A DNA stretch of 64,000 bases from positions 992,001-1,056,000 of the forward strand of contig NZ_ML138678.1 in NCBI RefSeq assembly GCF_004028635.1. The letters are read 5' to 3'. This DNA comes from Streptomyces cyaneus. Its GTDB lineage: Bacteria > Actinomycetota > Actinomycetes > Streptomycetales > Streptomycetaceae. Below the pieces are notes generated by a model. That model searched no databases. It saw nothing but the letters and a program-made list of their open reading frames with translations, and was not told the origin of the DNA. Both the position numbers and the translations under genes were made by a program. Numbering within the stretch: position 1 is the stretch's first letter; every line of letters starts with the position of its first letter. Shown here piece by piece: positions 45,443 through 57,124 of this stretch.

Positions 45443-45699
45443 CAGGATTCGTCTGGCCTTCCTGGGAGCTTTTGATGGCTTATCAGGTCGGCGAAGTGGG
45501 TGCTGTGACGTGAAGGCTTCTATCGTAGACGCGCCTTCGCGAACACTGCGGGAGGGTCTTCGCCATTGTCATCAGATGGCGAGTCGCCCCGCTTGTGGAG
45601 ACGGGCCATCGGGGGCACTCGTTCCCTCGATCGCCGCGCATATGCACTCGGGTGTGGAGACTTCAGTCCCCACACCCTTTCTGCTCAACCGCCGCAGCG

Positions 45700-46113
45700 C
45701 TACGCGCGGCCCGGAAAGAAGATCTTCACCTCGCGCTCGGCGGACTCCTCGGAGTCGGAGGCGTGGATGAGGTTCTCGCGGACGATCACACCGTAGTCAC
45801 CGCGGATGGAGCCCGGCGCGGCGGCGATCGGGTCGGTCGGCCCGGCGAGCTGGCGCAGCCCCTCGATGACCCGCTCACCCTCGACGATCAGGGCGACGAC
45901 CGGACCGGAGGCCATGAACTCCACCAGCGGCTCGTAGAAGGGCTTGCCCTTGTGCTCGCCGTAGTGCTGCTCCAGCGTCTCCTGGTCCAGCGTGCGCAGC
46001 TCCAGCGCGGTGATCTGCCAGCCGGCCTTGCGCTCGATACGGCTGATGATCTCGCCGGTCAGGCCTCGACGGACGGCGTCGGGCTTGAGGAGGACGAGGG
46101 TGCGCTGGCTCAC
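45700..46113 (-). CDS. ndk: nucleoside diphosphate kinase
   Basis: 137 residues, the normal length. It transfers the gamma phosphate between nucleotides through the phosphohistidine in ENLIHASDS (His117); the nucleotide-binding KPDAV motif is at residues 10-14. The GTG start has AGAAGGAG 7 bases upstream. It lies between DUF4233 and mreB in the typical Streptomyces order. Confidence 0.98.
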   Translation of the reverse strand: MSQRTLVLLKPDAVRRGLTGEIISRIERKAGWQITALELRTLDQETLEQHYGEHKGKPFYEPLVEFMASGPVVALIVEGERVIEGLRQLAGPTDPIAAAPGSIRGDYGVIVRENLIHASDSEESAEREVKIFFPGRA

Positions 46114-46199
46114 GGGAGGGCTCCTTCTTACTGCCGGTGTGCGGTGGGATGAGGTTACAGGGCGTGTACAGGAGCTTGTTACGCAGTGTCAGCTTGCCC

Positions 46200-46556
46200 T
46201 CAGGCGCCGGACGGGCTGCTTTCGCCCGCCTGCGCCGCGAATCTCGCCTTCGCCTCGTCGACCTTCCTGCCGAAGTGCACCGAAGCCCACCACAGCGCCG
46301 CGAAGACCACGCCCAGGAAGAACATCGTCGGGACGATGAAGCCGGAAGCGATCAGCGCGATCTGCAGGGCCCAGCCGAGGGCCACACCGCCGGGCCGGGT
46401 CACCAGGCCGCACAGCAGCACGCACAGGAACATCGCGATGCCGCTGACCGTCCACACCGTCGACATGGACAGGTCGGGATCCTTCATGGCGACCAGACCG
46501 GCGAAGCCGATGACGAACAACTCGCCGATCAGGGTCGAGGAACAGAGCGTACGCAT
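46200..46556 (-). CDS. DUF4233 membrane protein
   Basis: 118 residues with three or four hydrophobic helices (LIGELFVIGFAGLVAM, VSGIAMFLCVLLCGLV, ALIASGFIVPTMFFLGVVF). It is a conserved actinobacterial family of unknown function that regularly follows folC, as here (8 bases after its stop), so the two are almost certainly cotranscribed. The 3' end contains the CGCCGGACGGGCTG motif also repeated near 62 kb, read here as the codons for the last residues (SPSGA). Confidence 0.9.
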   Translation of the reverse strand: MRTLCSSTLIGELFVIGFAGLVAMKDPDLSMSTVWTVSGIAMFLCVLLCGLVTRPGGVALGWALQIALIASGFIVPTMFFLGVVFAALWWASVHFGRKVDEAKARFAAQAGESSPSGA

Positions 46557-46564
46557 CTTTCGAC

Positions 46565-48067
46565 TCAGCCCTTCCCCAGCAGCAGCCGGGCTTCGCCGAC
46601 CGTGATGACGGACCCGGTGACCAGCACACCGCCGCCCGCGAACTCGCCCTCCTCCTCGGCCAGCGTGATCGCGGCCTCCAGGGCGTCCGGCAACCGCGGC
46701 TCGACCTGCACGCGCTCGTCGCCGAACACCTCGACGGCGATGGCCGCGAGTTCGTCGGCGTCCATGGCGCGGTGCGAGGAGTTCTGCGTGACGACGACCT
46801 CGGCGAAGATCGGCTCGAAGGCCTCGAGCAGCCCGCGCACGTTCTTGTCGCCGCTCGCGCCGACGACTCCGATCAGTCGGCTGAAGTCGAAGGCCTCCCC
46901 GATCGCCTCGGCGGTGACCCGCGCGCCGGCCGGGTTGTGGGCCGCGTCCAGCACGACGGTCGGCGACCGCCGTACGACCTCCATCCGCCCCGGCGAAGCG
47001 ACGGCGGCGAACGCCTTGCGGATGGTGTCGATGTCCAACGGCTCGGCCCGCGCGGCGCCGACGCCGAAGAACGCCTCCACGGCGGCGAGGGCGACGGCCG
47101 CGTTGTGCGCCTGGTGCGCGCCGTGCAGCGGCAGATACACCTCGGCGTACTCACCGCCCAGCCCGCGCAGGGTCATCAGCTGTCCGCCGACGGCGACCTG
47201 CCGCGACACGACCCCGAACTCCAGCCCCTCGCGTGCGACGGTGGCGTCGACCTCGACGGCCTTCTTCAGCAGCACCTGTGCCGCGTCCACCGGCTGCTGG
47301 GCCATGATCACGGTGGCGTCCTGCTTGATGATCCCGGCCTTCTCACCGGCGATCTCGCCCGGAGTGCCGCCGAGCCGGTCGGTGTGGTCCAGGTCTATGG
47401 GCGTCACGACGGCGACGTCACCGTCGATGACGTTCGTCGCGTCCCAGGAGCCGCCCATGCCCACTTCCACGACGGCGACATCGACGGGCGCGTCGGCGAA
47501 GGCGGCGTACGCCATGCCCGTGAGCACCTCGAAGAAGGACAGCCGGTACTCCTGCTGTCCGTCGACCATCTCGACGTACGGCTTGATGTCGTTGTACGTG
47601 TCGATGAAACGCTCGGCGGAGATCGCGGCGCCGTCCAGGCTGATCCGCTCGGTGATCGACTGGACGTGCGGCGAGGTGTAGCGGCCGGTGCGGAGCTCGA
47701 AGGCGCCGAGGAGGGCCTCGATCATGCGGGCGGTCGACGTCTTGCCGTTGGTGCCGGTGATGTGGATCGAGGGGTACGACCGCTGCGGCTCGCCCAGCAC
47801 GTCCATGAGCGCGGCGATCCTGCTGACCGAGGGCTCCAGCTTGGTCTCGCCCCAGCGGGTGGCGAGCTCCGCCTCGACCTCGCGCAGCGCCTTGTCGACC
47901 TCGGGGTCTTCGGGGCGCGCGGGCACGTCTGCGCTGGGCGGGCCGCCCTGGGTGCGCAGGGTTCGGCTGCCGGCCTCGATGACCGCGAGATCGGGGTCGC
48001 GGTCGGTTTCTGCCGCGACGATCTCTTCGAAGGGGTCGAGGGGGTCGGGCTCGTTCTGGTCGCTCAC
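46565..48067 (-). CDS. folC: bifunctional folylpolyglutamate / dihydrofolate synthase
   Basis: 500 residues of a Mur-ligase-type ATPase. The P-loop is GTNGKT at residues 105-110; downstream, VEVGMGGSWDATN and DHTDRLGGT form the substrate and metal sites, and VLDAAHNPAG marks the C-terminal domain. It adds glutamate to folates and may join dihydropteroate with glutamate. The N-terminal 55 residues are acidic and disordered, and the true start may lie further in. GTG 48067 has no clear ribosome site. Confidence 0.94.
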   Translation of the reverse strand: MSDQNEPDPLDPFEEIVAAETDRDPDLAVIEAGSRTLRTQGGPPSADVPARPEDPEVDKALREVEAELATRWGETKLEPSVSRIAALMDVLGEPQRSYPSIHITGTNGKTSTARMIEALLGAFELRTGRYTSPHVQSITERISLDGAAISAERFIDTYNDIKPYVEMVDGQQEYRLSFFEVLTGMAYAAFADAPVDVAVVEVGMGGSWDATNVIDGDVAVVTPIDLDHTDRLGGTPGEIAGEKAGIIKQDATVIMAQQPVDAAQVLLKKAVEVDATVAREGLEFGVVSRQVAVGGQLMTLRGLGGEYAEVYLPLHGAHQAHNAAVALAAVEAFFGVGAARAEPLDIDTIRKAFAAVASPGRMEVVRRSPTVVLDAAHNPAGARVTAEAIGEAFDFSRLIGVVGASGDKNVRGLLEAFEPIFAEVVVTQNSSHRAMDADELAAIAVEVFGDERVQVEPRLPDALEAAITLAEEEGEFAGGGVLVTGSVITVGEARLLLGKG

Positions 48068-48125
48068 GGGGCCAGTCTACGGAGGGGGACTGACAGGGCG
48101 CCCAGGGACTGGGGTGGCATGTCTT

Positions 48126-48207
48126 GTCAGGCGGGTGCGGGTGCGTTGTGGCTGGTCGCGCCCACGCGGCGGAGCCGCATATTGATACAGCCCCGCGCCC
48201 CTAGGGA
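48126..48207. repeat. dispersed Streptomyces-type intergenic repeat
   Basis: A GC-rich stretch (GTTGTGGCTGGTCGCGCCC, then GGAGCCGCATATTGATACAG and CCCCGCGCCCCT) of a kind that I recall recurring between genes in many Streptomyces chromosomes. It has no coding potential. It lies between folC and valS, next to the valS terminator. Identification is from memory of the pattern. Confidence 0.5.
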
Positions 48208-48214
48208 CGCCAAG

Positions 48215-48243
48215 GCCCCCGGCGCTTACACAGCACCGGGGGC
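48215..48243 (-). terminator. hairpin after valS
   Basis: GCCCCCGG and CCGGGGGC pair perfectly, with a further GC pair inside after one mismatch. It lies 17 bases past the valS stop at 48260. Confidence 0.75.
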
Positions 48244-48259
48244 TTCGCCGTACAAACAC

Positions 48260-50884
<2,625 letters not shown>

Positions 50885-51020
50885 CCGCTCAGTTTAGGGG
50901 TGTCCCGGGCGTGTCCCGAAACGCGTTTGTTCTGTAACGGTGGGCACCCCGATGCCGTGCGTCCCCTGGGTTTGCGCCAGGATGTCGTGAACGCATAAGC
51001 ATCTGGAGGGGAACCCAGAA

Positions 51021-52001
51021 ATGAGTCACAACCAGCCGGGCCCGTACGGCGGGCAGCCCCAGCAGCCCGGACCGTACGGCCAGCCCGGTCCGTACGGCCA
51101 GCAGCCCCAGGCGCCCCAGCCCGGCTACGGCTACCCCCAGCAGGCCCCTCCGGCCCAGCCCCAGCCCGGTTACGGCTACCCGCAGCAGCCCCCGCAGGGC
51201 GTCCCGCCCCAGCAGCCGTACGGCCAGCAGCCCCCGTACGGTCAGCAGCCGCCGTACGGCCAGGCCCCGTACGGGATGCCGCAGCCGCCGGCGCCGGGTG
51301 GTGGCAACAAGAAGACCGGCCTGATCATCGGCGCGGTGGCCGTCGTGGCCGCGATCGGCGTCGGGGCCTACTTCGTGTTCGGCAGCAGCGGTGGCGGCGC
51401 GGGCAACCTCGAGGACGACGGGGCGCACAAGCTGGCGACGCCGCAGAAGCTGCTCAGCGACTACACGCGAATCGGCAACGAGGGGGCGTCCAGCAGCGGC
51501 TCGGCGTCGGAGCTGGAGAAGAGCGGCATCAAGAACGGCACCGACGTGACCGGCGCCTACTCGACCGCGGACCTCTCGAGTTACGACCCCAGCGACCCGA
51601 ACAGCACCACGCCCGATCTGGGCGCGTTGGCGAAGGCCAAGAACATCTATTTCGCGGGCGCCTACGGCGAGATCGCCGACCCGGAGAAGGCTCTGGACGC
51701 GTTCTTCGCGTCCTTCAAGAAGTCCGCCGAGGAGGACTCCTCCGGCAGCAGCAGCGCCCCGAAGACCGAACTGGTCGGCGAGCCCGAGTCCGCCGACCTC
51801 GACGGCGCGGTCATGAAGTGCCAGTCGACCAAGGGCCAGAACCTGATGACCAAGCAGGAGCAGACCAACTGGTTCTGCGCCTGGGCCGACTACAGCACCA
51901 TCGCCCTGGTGTCGCCGACCGACGCCACGACGGGCATCACCAAGGACGTGGCCATCGACGTCACCACGAAGGTGCGCGCGGAGGTCCGGGTCAAGGCCTG
52001 A
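51021..52001 (+). CDS. Pro/Gln/Tyr-rich single-pass membrane protein, hypothetical
   Basis: 326 residues. The first 95 are repeats of the PYGQQP / PGYGYPQQ type, a disordered cytoplasmic arm. A single membrane helix follows (TGLIIGAVAVVAAIGVGAYFV), then an extracellular domain of about 200 residues with two cysteines (VMKCQSTKG and NWFCAWADY), probably a disulphide, and the pattern of small Streptomyces surface proteins. Function unknown. GGAGGGG precedes the ATG. It is the only plus-strand gene in this 20-kb core stretch and is transcribed away from valS. Confidence 0.85.
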   Translation: MSHNQPGPYGGQPQQPGPYGQPGPYGQQPQAPQPGYGYPQQAPPAQPQPGYGYPQQPPQGVPPQQPYGQQPPYGQQPPYGQAPYGMPQPPAPGGGNKKTGLIIGAVAVVAAIGVGAYFVFGSSGGGAGNLEDDGAHKLATPQKLLSDYTRIGNEGASSSGSASELEKSGIKNGTDVTGAYSTADLSSYDPSDPNSTTPDLGALAKAKNIYFAGAYGEIADPEKALDAFFASFKKSAEEDSSGSSSAPKTELVGEPESADLDGAVMKCQSTKGQNLMTKQEQTNWFCAWADYSTIALVSPTDATTGITKDVAIDVTTKVRAEVRVKA

Positions 52002-52020
52002 CGCCCGGCTCATCGACTGC

Positions 52021-52054
52021 GAAGGGGCCCCGGTCGGTCGACCGGGGCCCCTTC
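52021..52054. terminator. 15-bp perfect bidirectional terminator
   Basis: GAAGGGGCCCCGGTC and its exact complement flank a 4-base loop, between the convergent stops at 52001 (plus strand) and 52074 (clpX, minus strand). It fits a terminator shared by both. Confidence 0.85.
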
Positions 52055-52073
52055 GTATGTGGCTGTGCTGCGG

Positions 52074-53360
52074 CTAGGCCGTCTTCTGCTCGCCCGGCCC
52101 GCGTCCCCGCGCATCCCGCGGAATCAGCGTCGGGTTCACGTTCGAGTGAACGACGTCCGCCGTGATGACGACCCGGGCGACGTCCTTGCGGGACGGCACC
52201 TCGTACATCACCGACATCAGGACCTCCTCCATGATGGCGCGCAGGCCGCGCGCGCCGGTCTGGCGGAGGATGGCCTGGTCGGCGATGGCCTCCAGGGCCT
52301 CGCGCTCGAAGTCGAGTTCCACGCCGTCGAGTTCGAAGAGGCGCTGGTACTGCTTCACCAGCGCGTTGCGCGGCTCGACGAGGATCTGGAGCAGGGCCTC
52401 GCGGTCGAGGTTGTGGACCGAGGTGATGACGGGGAGGCGGCCGATGAACTCGGGGATCATGCCGAACTTGACCAGGTCCTCGGGCATGACGTCCTCGAAC
52501 TGGTCCTTGGCCTCCAGCTCGCGCTTGGAGCGGATCGTCGCGCCGAAGCCGATGCCCTTGGCGCCGGCCCGGGACTCGATGATCTTCTCAAGGCCGGAGA
52601 ACGCGCCGCCCACGATGAACAGGACGTTCGTCGTGTCGATCTGGATGAACTCCTGGTGCGGGTGCTTGCGGCCGCCCTGGGGCGGGACCGAGGCGGTCGT
52701 GCCCTCCAGGATCTTCAGCAGGGCCTGCTGGACACCCTCACCGCTGACGTCCCGCGTGATCGACGGATTTTCACTCTTCCGCGCGACCTTGTCGATCTCG
52801 TCGATGTAGATGATCCCGGTCTCGGCCTTCTTGACGTCGTAGTCGGCCGCCTGGATCAGCTTCAGCAGGATGTTCTCGACGTCCTCGCCGACGTACCCGG
52901 CCTCCGTCAGGGCCGTCGCGTCGGCGATGGCGAACGGGACGTTCAGCATCCGGGCCAGGGTCTGGGCGAGCAGCGTCTTGCCGGAGCCCGTGGGGCCCAG
53001 CAGCAGGATGTTGGACTTCGCCAACTCGATGGCGTCCTCGCGGCTTTGACCGCCGCCGTTCTCGCCGGCCTGGACGCGCTTGTAGTGGTTGTAGACGGCG
53101 ACGGAGAGGGCCTTCTTCGCCGCCTCCTGGCCGACCACGTACCCCTCGAGGAACTCGTAGATCTCGCGCGGCTTGGGCAGTTCCTCCCAGCGGACCTCAC
53201 TGGTCTCCGCGAGCTCTTCCTCGATGATCTCGTTGCAGAGATCGATGCACTCGTCGCAGATGTACACACCAGGGCCTGCGATGAGCTTCTTGACCTGCTT
53301 CTGGCTCTTGCCGCAGAACGAGCACTTGAGCAGATCGCCGCCGTCACCGATGCGTGCCAC
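52074..53360 (-). CDS. clpX: ATP-dependent Clp protease ATP-binding subunit ClpX
   Basis: 428 residues. The N-terminal zinc-binding domain has two Cys pairs (CSFC and CDECIDLC), followed by the AAA+ module with Walker [11 protein letters not shown], Walker [11 protein letters not shown], and the C-terminal ClpP-contact region. It unfolds tagged proteins and passes them to ClpP, encoded by the next two genes upstream. GTG start with GGGGAAG 6 bases before it. The 181-bp gap upstream implies its own promoter. Confidence 0.98.
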   Translation of the reverse strand: MARIGDGGDLLKCSFCGKSQKQVKKLIAGPGVYICDECIDLCNEIIEEELAETSEVRWEELPKPREIYEFLEGYVVGQEAAKKALSVAVYNHYKRVQAGENGGGQSREDAIELAKSNILLLGPTGSGKTLLAQTLARMLNVPFAIADATALTEAGYVGEDVENILLKLIQAADYDVKKAETGIIYIDEIDKVARKSENPSITRDVSGEGVQQALLKILEGTTASVPPQGGRKHPHQEFIQIDTTNVLFIVGGAFSGLEKIIESRAGAKGIGFGATIRSKRELEAKDQFEDVMPEDLVKFGMIPEFIGRLPVITSVHNLDREALLQILVEPRNALVKQYQRLFELDGVELDFEREALEAIADQAILRQTGARGLRAIMEEVLMSVMYEVPSRKDVARVVITADVVHSNVNPTLIPRDARGRGPGEQKTA

Positions 53361-53541
53361 GGTGTGCTTCCCCTTCGCCGTGGAGACGACTGGACGTTTT
53401 CGAATCCAGCGGCTCCTGGTGCTGCCTTATGTCCGACGGTACCTTGCCTGGCCCCCCGTTCGGGCCCCCCTTGGCGCGGTTCACTTTGACGTGCACCGTC
53501 CCAAACCGTGCCAAGGGGCAGCAGACACTACCGGGTCCGCG

Positions 53542-54222
53542 TCAGCGAACGTCGGCGTTGTTCATCTTCCGGGTGGAGATGATCTGGTCGATCAGCCCGT
53601 ACGACAGCGCGTCCTCGGCCGTGAGGATCTTGTCGCGCTCGATGTCCTCGCGGATCTTCTCGATCGGCGTGGTGGAGTGCTTGGCCAGCATCTCCTCCAG
53701 CTGCGAGCGCATCCGGAGGATCTCGTTGGCGGCGATCTCCAGGTCGGAGACCTGACCGCGGCCCGTCTCGCTGTACGGCTGGTGGATCAGCACACGGGCG
53801 TTCGGCAGCGCCATGCGCTTGCCGGGCGTGCCGGCGGCCAGCAGGACGGCGGCGGCGGAGGCCGCCTGGCCCATGCAGACCGTCTGGATGTCCGGCTTCA
53901 CGAACTGCATCGTGTCGTAGATGGCCGTGAGCGCGGTGAAGGAGCCGCCCGGGCTGTTGATGTAGACCGAGATGTCGCGGTCGGGGTCCATCGACTCCAG
54001 GCACAGCAGCTGCGCCATGACGTCGTTGGCCGAGGCGTCGTCGATCTGCACGCCGAGGAAGATCACGCGCTCCTCGAAGAGCTTCGCGTACGGGTCGTAC
54101 TCGCGGATGCCCTGCGAGGTGCGCTCGACGAAGCGCGGGATGACGTACCGGGACTCGGCCACGGGGCCCGCGTACTCGGCGCGCGTGCGGTCGTACAGGC
54201 CGTTGCCGGGGAAGTCGTTCAC
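53542..54222 (-). CDS. clpP: ATP-dependent Clp protease proteolytic subunit, ClpP2 position
   Basis: 226 residues from GTG 54222 (AGGAG 7 bases upstream); the frame is open further but runs into the preceding clpP. The serine protease triad is Ser122 in GQAAS, His147 in IHQPY, and Asp197. The N-terminus is about 20 residues longer than in the neighbouring copy and probably processed. In Streptomyces the two ClpP proteins form one complex that works with ClpX or ClpC. The gap of 50 bases from the first clpP indicates one operon. Confidence 0.96.
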   Translation of the reverse strand: MNDFPGNGLYDRTRAEYAGPVAESRYVIPRFVERTSQGIREYDPYAKLFEERVIFLGVQIDDASANDVMAQLLCLESMDPDRDISVYINSPGGSFTALTAIYDTMQFVKPDIQTVCMGQAASAAAVLLAAGTPGKRMALPNARVLIHQPYSETGRGQVSDLEIAANEILRMRSQLEEMLAKHSTTPIEKIREDIERDKILTAEDALSYGLIDQIISTRKMNNADVR

Positions 54223-54272
54223 TATCTGTCTCCTAGGGGCTGAGGCGGTCGGCTGGGGGCTGTCCTGGGGCC

Positions 54273-54890
54273 TCAGGCCCCGGTGCCGCCGCCACCAGGC
54301 ATACCGGCGGCCGTTTCCATCACGTCGTCGATGAGGCCGTACTCCTTGGCCTCGTGGGCGTCGAACCAACGGTCGCGGTCCGAGTCCCGGGTGATCTGCT
54401 CGATCGTCTGACCGGTGTGCTGCGCGGTGAGCTCGGCCATGCGCTTCTTGGTGTGCAGCAGCCGCTCGGCGTGGATCTTGATGTCGGAGGCCGAGCCGGC
54501 CAGGCCCGCGGAGGGCTGGTGGATCAGGATCTCGGCGTTCGGCAGCGCGAAGCGCTTGCCGGGGGTACCCGCGCTGAGCAGGAACTGGCCCATCGAAGCG
54601 GCGAGGCCCATGGCGATGGTCACCACGTCGTTCTTGATGTACTGCATGGTGTCGTAGATCGCCATGCCGGCCGTGATCGAGCCGCCGGGGCTGTTGATGT
54701 AGAGGTAGATGTCCTTTTCCGGGTCAGCGGCAAGGAGCAGCAGCTGCGCGGTGATCTTGTTCGCGATGTCGTCGTCGACCGGCTGGCCGAGGAAGATGAT
54801 CCGCTCGTTGAGCAGCCGGTTGTAGACCTGGTCGCCGAGGCCACCACCGATGGAAGGCTCGCCGGCGGCGGAGGGCATCAGATTCGTCAC
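54273..54890 (-). CDS. clpP: ATP-dependent Clp protease proteolytic subunit, ClpP1 position
   Basis: 205 residues from GTG 54890 (AGGTGG upstream). The triad is Ser99 in GLAAS, His124 in IHQPS, and Asp173. The hydrophobic handle and N-terminal loop ([17 protein letters not shown]) are typical. It is the first gene of the clpP pair. Control by the ClgR activator is known for this operon in Streptomyces; a partial ClgR-like site lies at 55021-55038. The C-terminus is Gly-rich (MPGGGGTGA). Confidence 0.97.
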   Translation of the reverse strand: MTNLMPSAAGEPSIGGGLGDQVYNRLLNERIIFLGQPVDDDIANKITAQLLLLAADPEKDIYLYINSPGGSITAGMAIYDTMQYIKNDVVTIAMGLAASMGQFLLSAGTPGKRFALPNAEILIHQPSAGLAGSASDIKIHAERLLHTKKRMAELTAQHTGQTIEQITRDSDRDRWFDAHEAKEYGLIDDVMETAAGMPGGGGTGA

Positions 54891-55020
54891 GTATCCACCT
54901 GCTCGTCTTACGACGGCGCCGGGCCGTCTTACGTCTTCTGCGGGCAACGGGGGCTCCCCTGCCCTCATATTCATGGACCCTAACGCGCAGGCCGGGCAGT
55001 GCCATCCCGGTTCCGTGAGT

Positions 55021-55038
55021 GTTCGCCGGGGGCGTAGC
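55021..55038 (-). promoter_or_regulatory. possible ClgR operator upstream of the clpP pair
   Basis: GTTCGCCGGGGGCGTAGC resembles the ClgR site (GTTCGC...GCG) but the spacer is one base off the form I remember. It lies 131-148 bases before the first clpP start, where an activator site would be expected. Confidence 0.35.
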
Positions 55039-55063
55039 GCGGTGTGCTCCGCCGGTACGACAG

Positions 55064-55098
55064 AAGGGCCCCGGGGACGGTGCATCCCCAGGGCCCTT
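55064..55098 (-). terminator. hairpin after tig
   Basis: AAGGGCCC and GGGCCCTT pair, then after one mismatch GGGGA pairs with TCCCC around a 7-base loop. It lies 27 bases past the tig stop. Confidence 0.8.
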
Positions 55099-55124
55099 CC
55101 TACGAGCTACAAGGCGCCGTGGGC

Positions 55125-56519
55125 TCAGCCCTCGGTCTTCTCCTCGGCGGCCTCGTCGGCGGTGCCCTCGGCGGCCTCCACCGTCTCCGTGGCCTGCTCG
55201 ACCTCGTCCTCGTCGTCCAGGTCGACGACCTCGCCGTTGGTGTCCTTGACCGTGGCCTTCTCGACCACGACGGCCAGGGCCTTACCGCGGGCGACCTCGC
55301 CGACCAGGAGCGGAACCTGACCGCCCTCGACGACCGCCTGGGCGAACTGGTCGGGGGACATGCCGGAGGAGGCGGCGCGGCGCATGAGGTGCTCGGTGAG
55401 CTCCTCCTGGTTGACGTTCAGCTTCTCCTGCTTGACGAGCTCGTCGAGGACGAACTGCGTCTTGATGCCCTTGACCGCGGCTTCCTTGGTCTCGGCGTCG
55501 AACTCCTCGACCGTCTTGCCCTGGATCTCGAGGTACTTCTCGAGGTCGAGGCCCATCTGGCCGAGCTGGTGGTGCTCGAGGTTGTGCTTACGGGTGTTGA
55601 TCTCGTCCTCGAGCAGCTTCTCGGGGACGGGCACCTCGACCAGCTCCAGCAGCTTCTCCAGGACGCGCTCCTGGGCCTGCGTGGCCTGGTCGTACTGCTT
55701 CATGTTCTCGAGGCGCTTGCGGCTGTCGGCCTTGAGCTCATCGAGGGTGTCGAACTCGGAGGCGAGCTGCGCGAACTCGTCGTCCAGCTCGGGCAGTTCG
55801 CGCGCGGCGACCTGGGTGACCTTGACGGTGACCTCGGCCTCCTTGCCGGCCGCCGAGCCGCCCTTGAGCTCGGAGGTGAAGGTGGTCTCGCCACCGGCCT
55901 CCAGGCCCTTCACGGCGTCGTCGATGCCGTCCAGCAGCTCGCCGGAGCCGATGGTGTAGGAGACACCCTCGGCGACGCCGTCCTCCAGGACCTCGCCCTC
56001 GACCTTGGCCTGCAGGTCGAGGGTGACGACGTCGCCGTCCTCGGCGGCACGCTCGACCGGGGAGGTCGACGCGAAGCGCTCGCGCAGCTGCTCGACCGAC
56101 TTCTCGACGTCCTCATCGGTGACCTCGACGGCGTCGACCTCGACCTCGATGCCGGAGTAGTCCGGGATCTCGATGGTCGGGCGGACGTCGACCTCGGCGG
56201 TGAAGTTCAGCGTCTCGCCGTCCTTCAGCTCGGTGATGTCGACCTCGGGCTGGCCCAGGACGTTGAGCTCGGCCTCGTTGACCGCCTCGGTGTAGAACTT
56301 CGGAAGCGCGTCGTTGACCGCCTCCTCCAGGACCGCACCGCGGCCGAACCGCTGGTCGATGACGCGGGCCGGGATCTTGCCCTTGCGGAAGCCCTTCACC
56401 GTGACCTGCTGGTTGATCTTCTTGTACGCCGCGTCGAGGCTGTCCTTGAGCTCCTCGAAGGGCACCTCGACAGTGAGCCGAACCCGGGTCGGGTTCAGGG
56501 TCTCCACGGCGCTCTTCAC
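55125..56519 (-). CDS. tig: trigger factor (ribosome-bound chaperone and peptidyl-prolyl isomerase)
   Basis: 464 residues from GTG 56519 (AAGGAGA 8 bases upstream). The N-terminal ribosome-binding domain has the signature GFRKGKIP at about 43-50, followed by an FKBP-type isomerase domain (about 160-245) and a helical C-terminal chaperone part. The last 40 residues are acidic ([14 protein letters not shown]), common in actinobacteria. It folds nascent chains at the exit tunnel. The frame stays open upstream but that part is not conserved. It lies next to the clpP-clpX genes in the usual order. Confidence 0.97.
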   Translation of the reverse strand: MKSAVETLNPTRVRLTVEVPFEELKDSLDAAYKKINQQVTVKGFRKGKIPARVIDQRFGRGAVLEEAVNDALPKFYTEAVNEAELNVLGQPEVDITELKDGETLNFTAEVDVRPTIEIPDYSGIEVEVDAVEVTDEDVEKSVEQLRERFASTSPVERAAEDGDVVTLDLQAKVEGEVLEDGVAEGVSYTIGSGELLDGIDDAVKGLEAGGETTFTSELKGGSAAGKEAEVTVKVTQVAARELPELDDEFAQLASEFDTLDELKADSRKRLENMKQYDQATQAQERVLEKLLELVEVPVPEKLLEDEINTRKHNLEHHQLGQMGLDLEKYLEIQGKTVEEFDAETKEAAVKGIKTQFVLDELVKQEKLNVNQEELTEHLMRRAASSGMSPDQFAQAVVEGGQVPLLVGEVARGKALAVVVEKATVKDTNGEVVDLDDEDEVEQATETVEAAEGTADEAAEEKTEG

Positions 56520-56732
56520 GGTTCGGTCTCCTTGTGGCTGACTTCTTGGGTTCTGCCGGAGCCAGACTGGTCCGGCGGATTCGCCGCCCGGAGGACTTCG
56601 TGACTTCGTTACGGAGAGACACACGGGCGTGCAGCTTGCATAGTAACGGCAGCGGGGACACGCCCCAAAGGCGATCAAGGGACGCGATCACCCGAGGTCG
56701 TCGCGCGTGTGGCCGGTGTGGACCGGTCGTGG

Positions 56733-56806
56733 TCGGGGTGGCGGGATTTGAACCCACGGCCTTCCGCTCCCAAAGCGGACGCGCTACCAAGCTGCGCCAC
56801 ACCCCG
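56733..56806 (-). tRNA. tRNA-Pro (anticodon UGG)
   Basis: A 74-base cloverleaf. The acceptor arm CGGGGTG pairs with CACCCCG, the anticodon loop is TTTGGGA (anticodon TGG), and the T-arm contains GGTTCAAATCC. No CCA is encoded. It lies between tig and tRNA-Gly on the opposite strand from the latter. Confidence 0.95.
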
Positions 56807-56924
56807 TGCTGGTGCGACACGTAGGGTACATGCCCGCAGGCAGTGGGGCCGCCGCATTTCTCCGGCACCGGCCGACGGGCGGCGCGCGTGGCAATCGGGT
56901 GTGCGTCGAGGGGGCGTGACCCGC

Positions 56925-56930
56925 TACGAT
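56925..56930 (+). promoter_or_regulatory. possible -10 element for tRNA-Gly
   Basis: TACGAT lies 42 bases before the tRNA-Gly gene, a good match to the principal-sigma -10 box. The -35 region (TGCGTC, 17 bases upstream) is poor, so this is tentative. Confidence 0.4.
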
Positions 56931-56971
56931 GCCTGCAGTGCCGCGGTCACCTGACCTGCGGCGCGTCCTGT

Positions 56972-57042
56972 GCGGGCGTAGCTCAATGGTAGAGCCCTAG
57001 TCTTCCAAACTAGCTACGCGGGTTCGATTCCCGTCGCCCGCT
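56972..57042 (+). tRNA. tRNA-Gly (anticodon UCC)
   Basis: A 71-base cloverleaf. GCGGGCG pairs with CGCCCGC, the D-arm is GTAGCTCAATGGTAGAGC, the anticodon loop CTTCCAA gives TCC, and the T-arm has GGTTCGATTCC. No CCA is encoded. It is followed by the hairpin at 57052-57092. Confidence 0.96.
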
Positions 57043-57051
57043 CTGTACGGC

Positions 57052-57092
57052 TCAGGGCCAGGTCAGAGGGTTAGTCCCCGACCTGGCCCTGA
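57052..57092. terminator. 13-bp perfect terminator between tRNA-Gly and the kinase gene
   Basis: TCAGGGCCAGGTC and its exact complement flank 15 bases. It follows tRNA-Gly on the plus strand, with GTTTTG a few bases downstream, and on the minus strand it lies 33 bases past the kinase stop, so it could serve both. Confidence 0.8.
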
Positions 57093-57124
57093 TCGTTTTG
57101 CAGGGGGCCGTCGGCCGCCGGGAT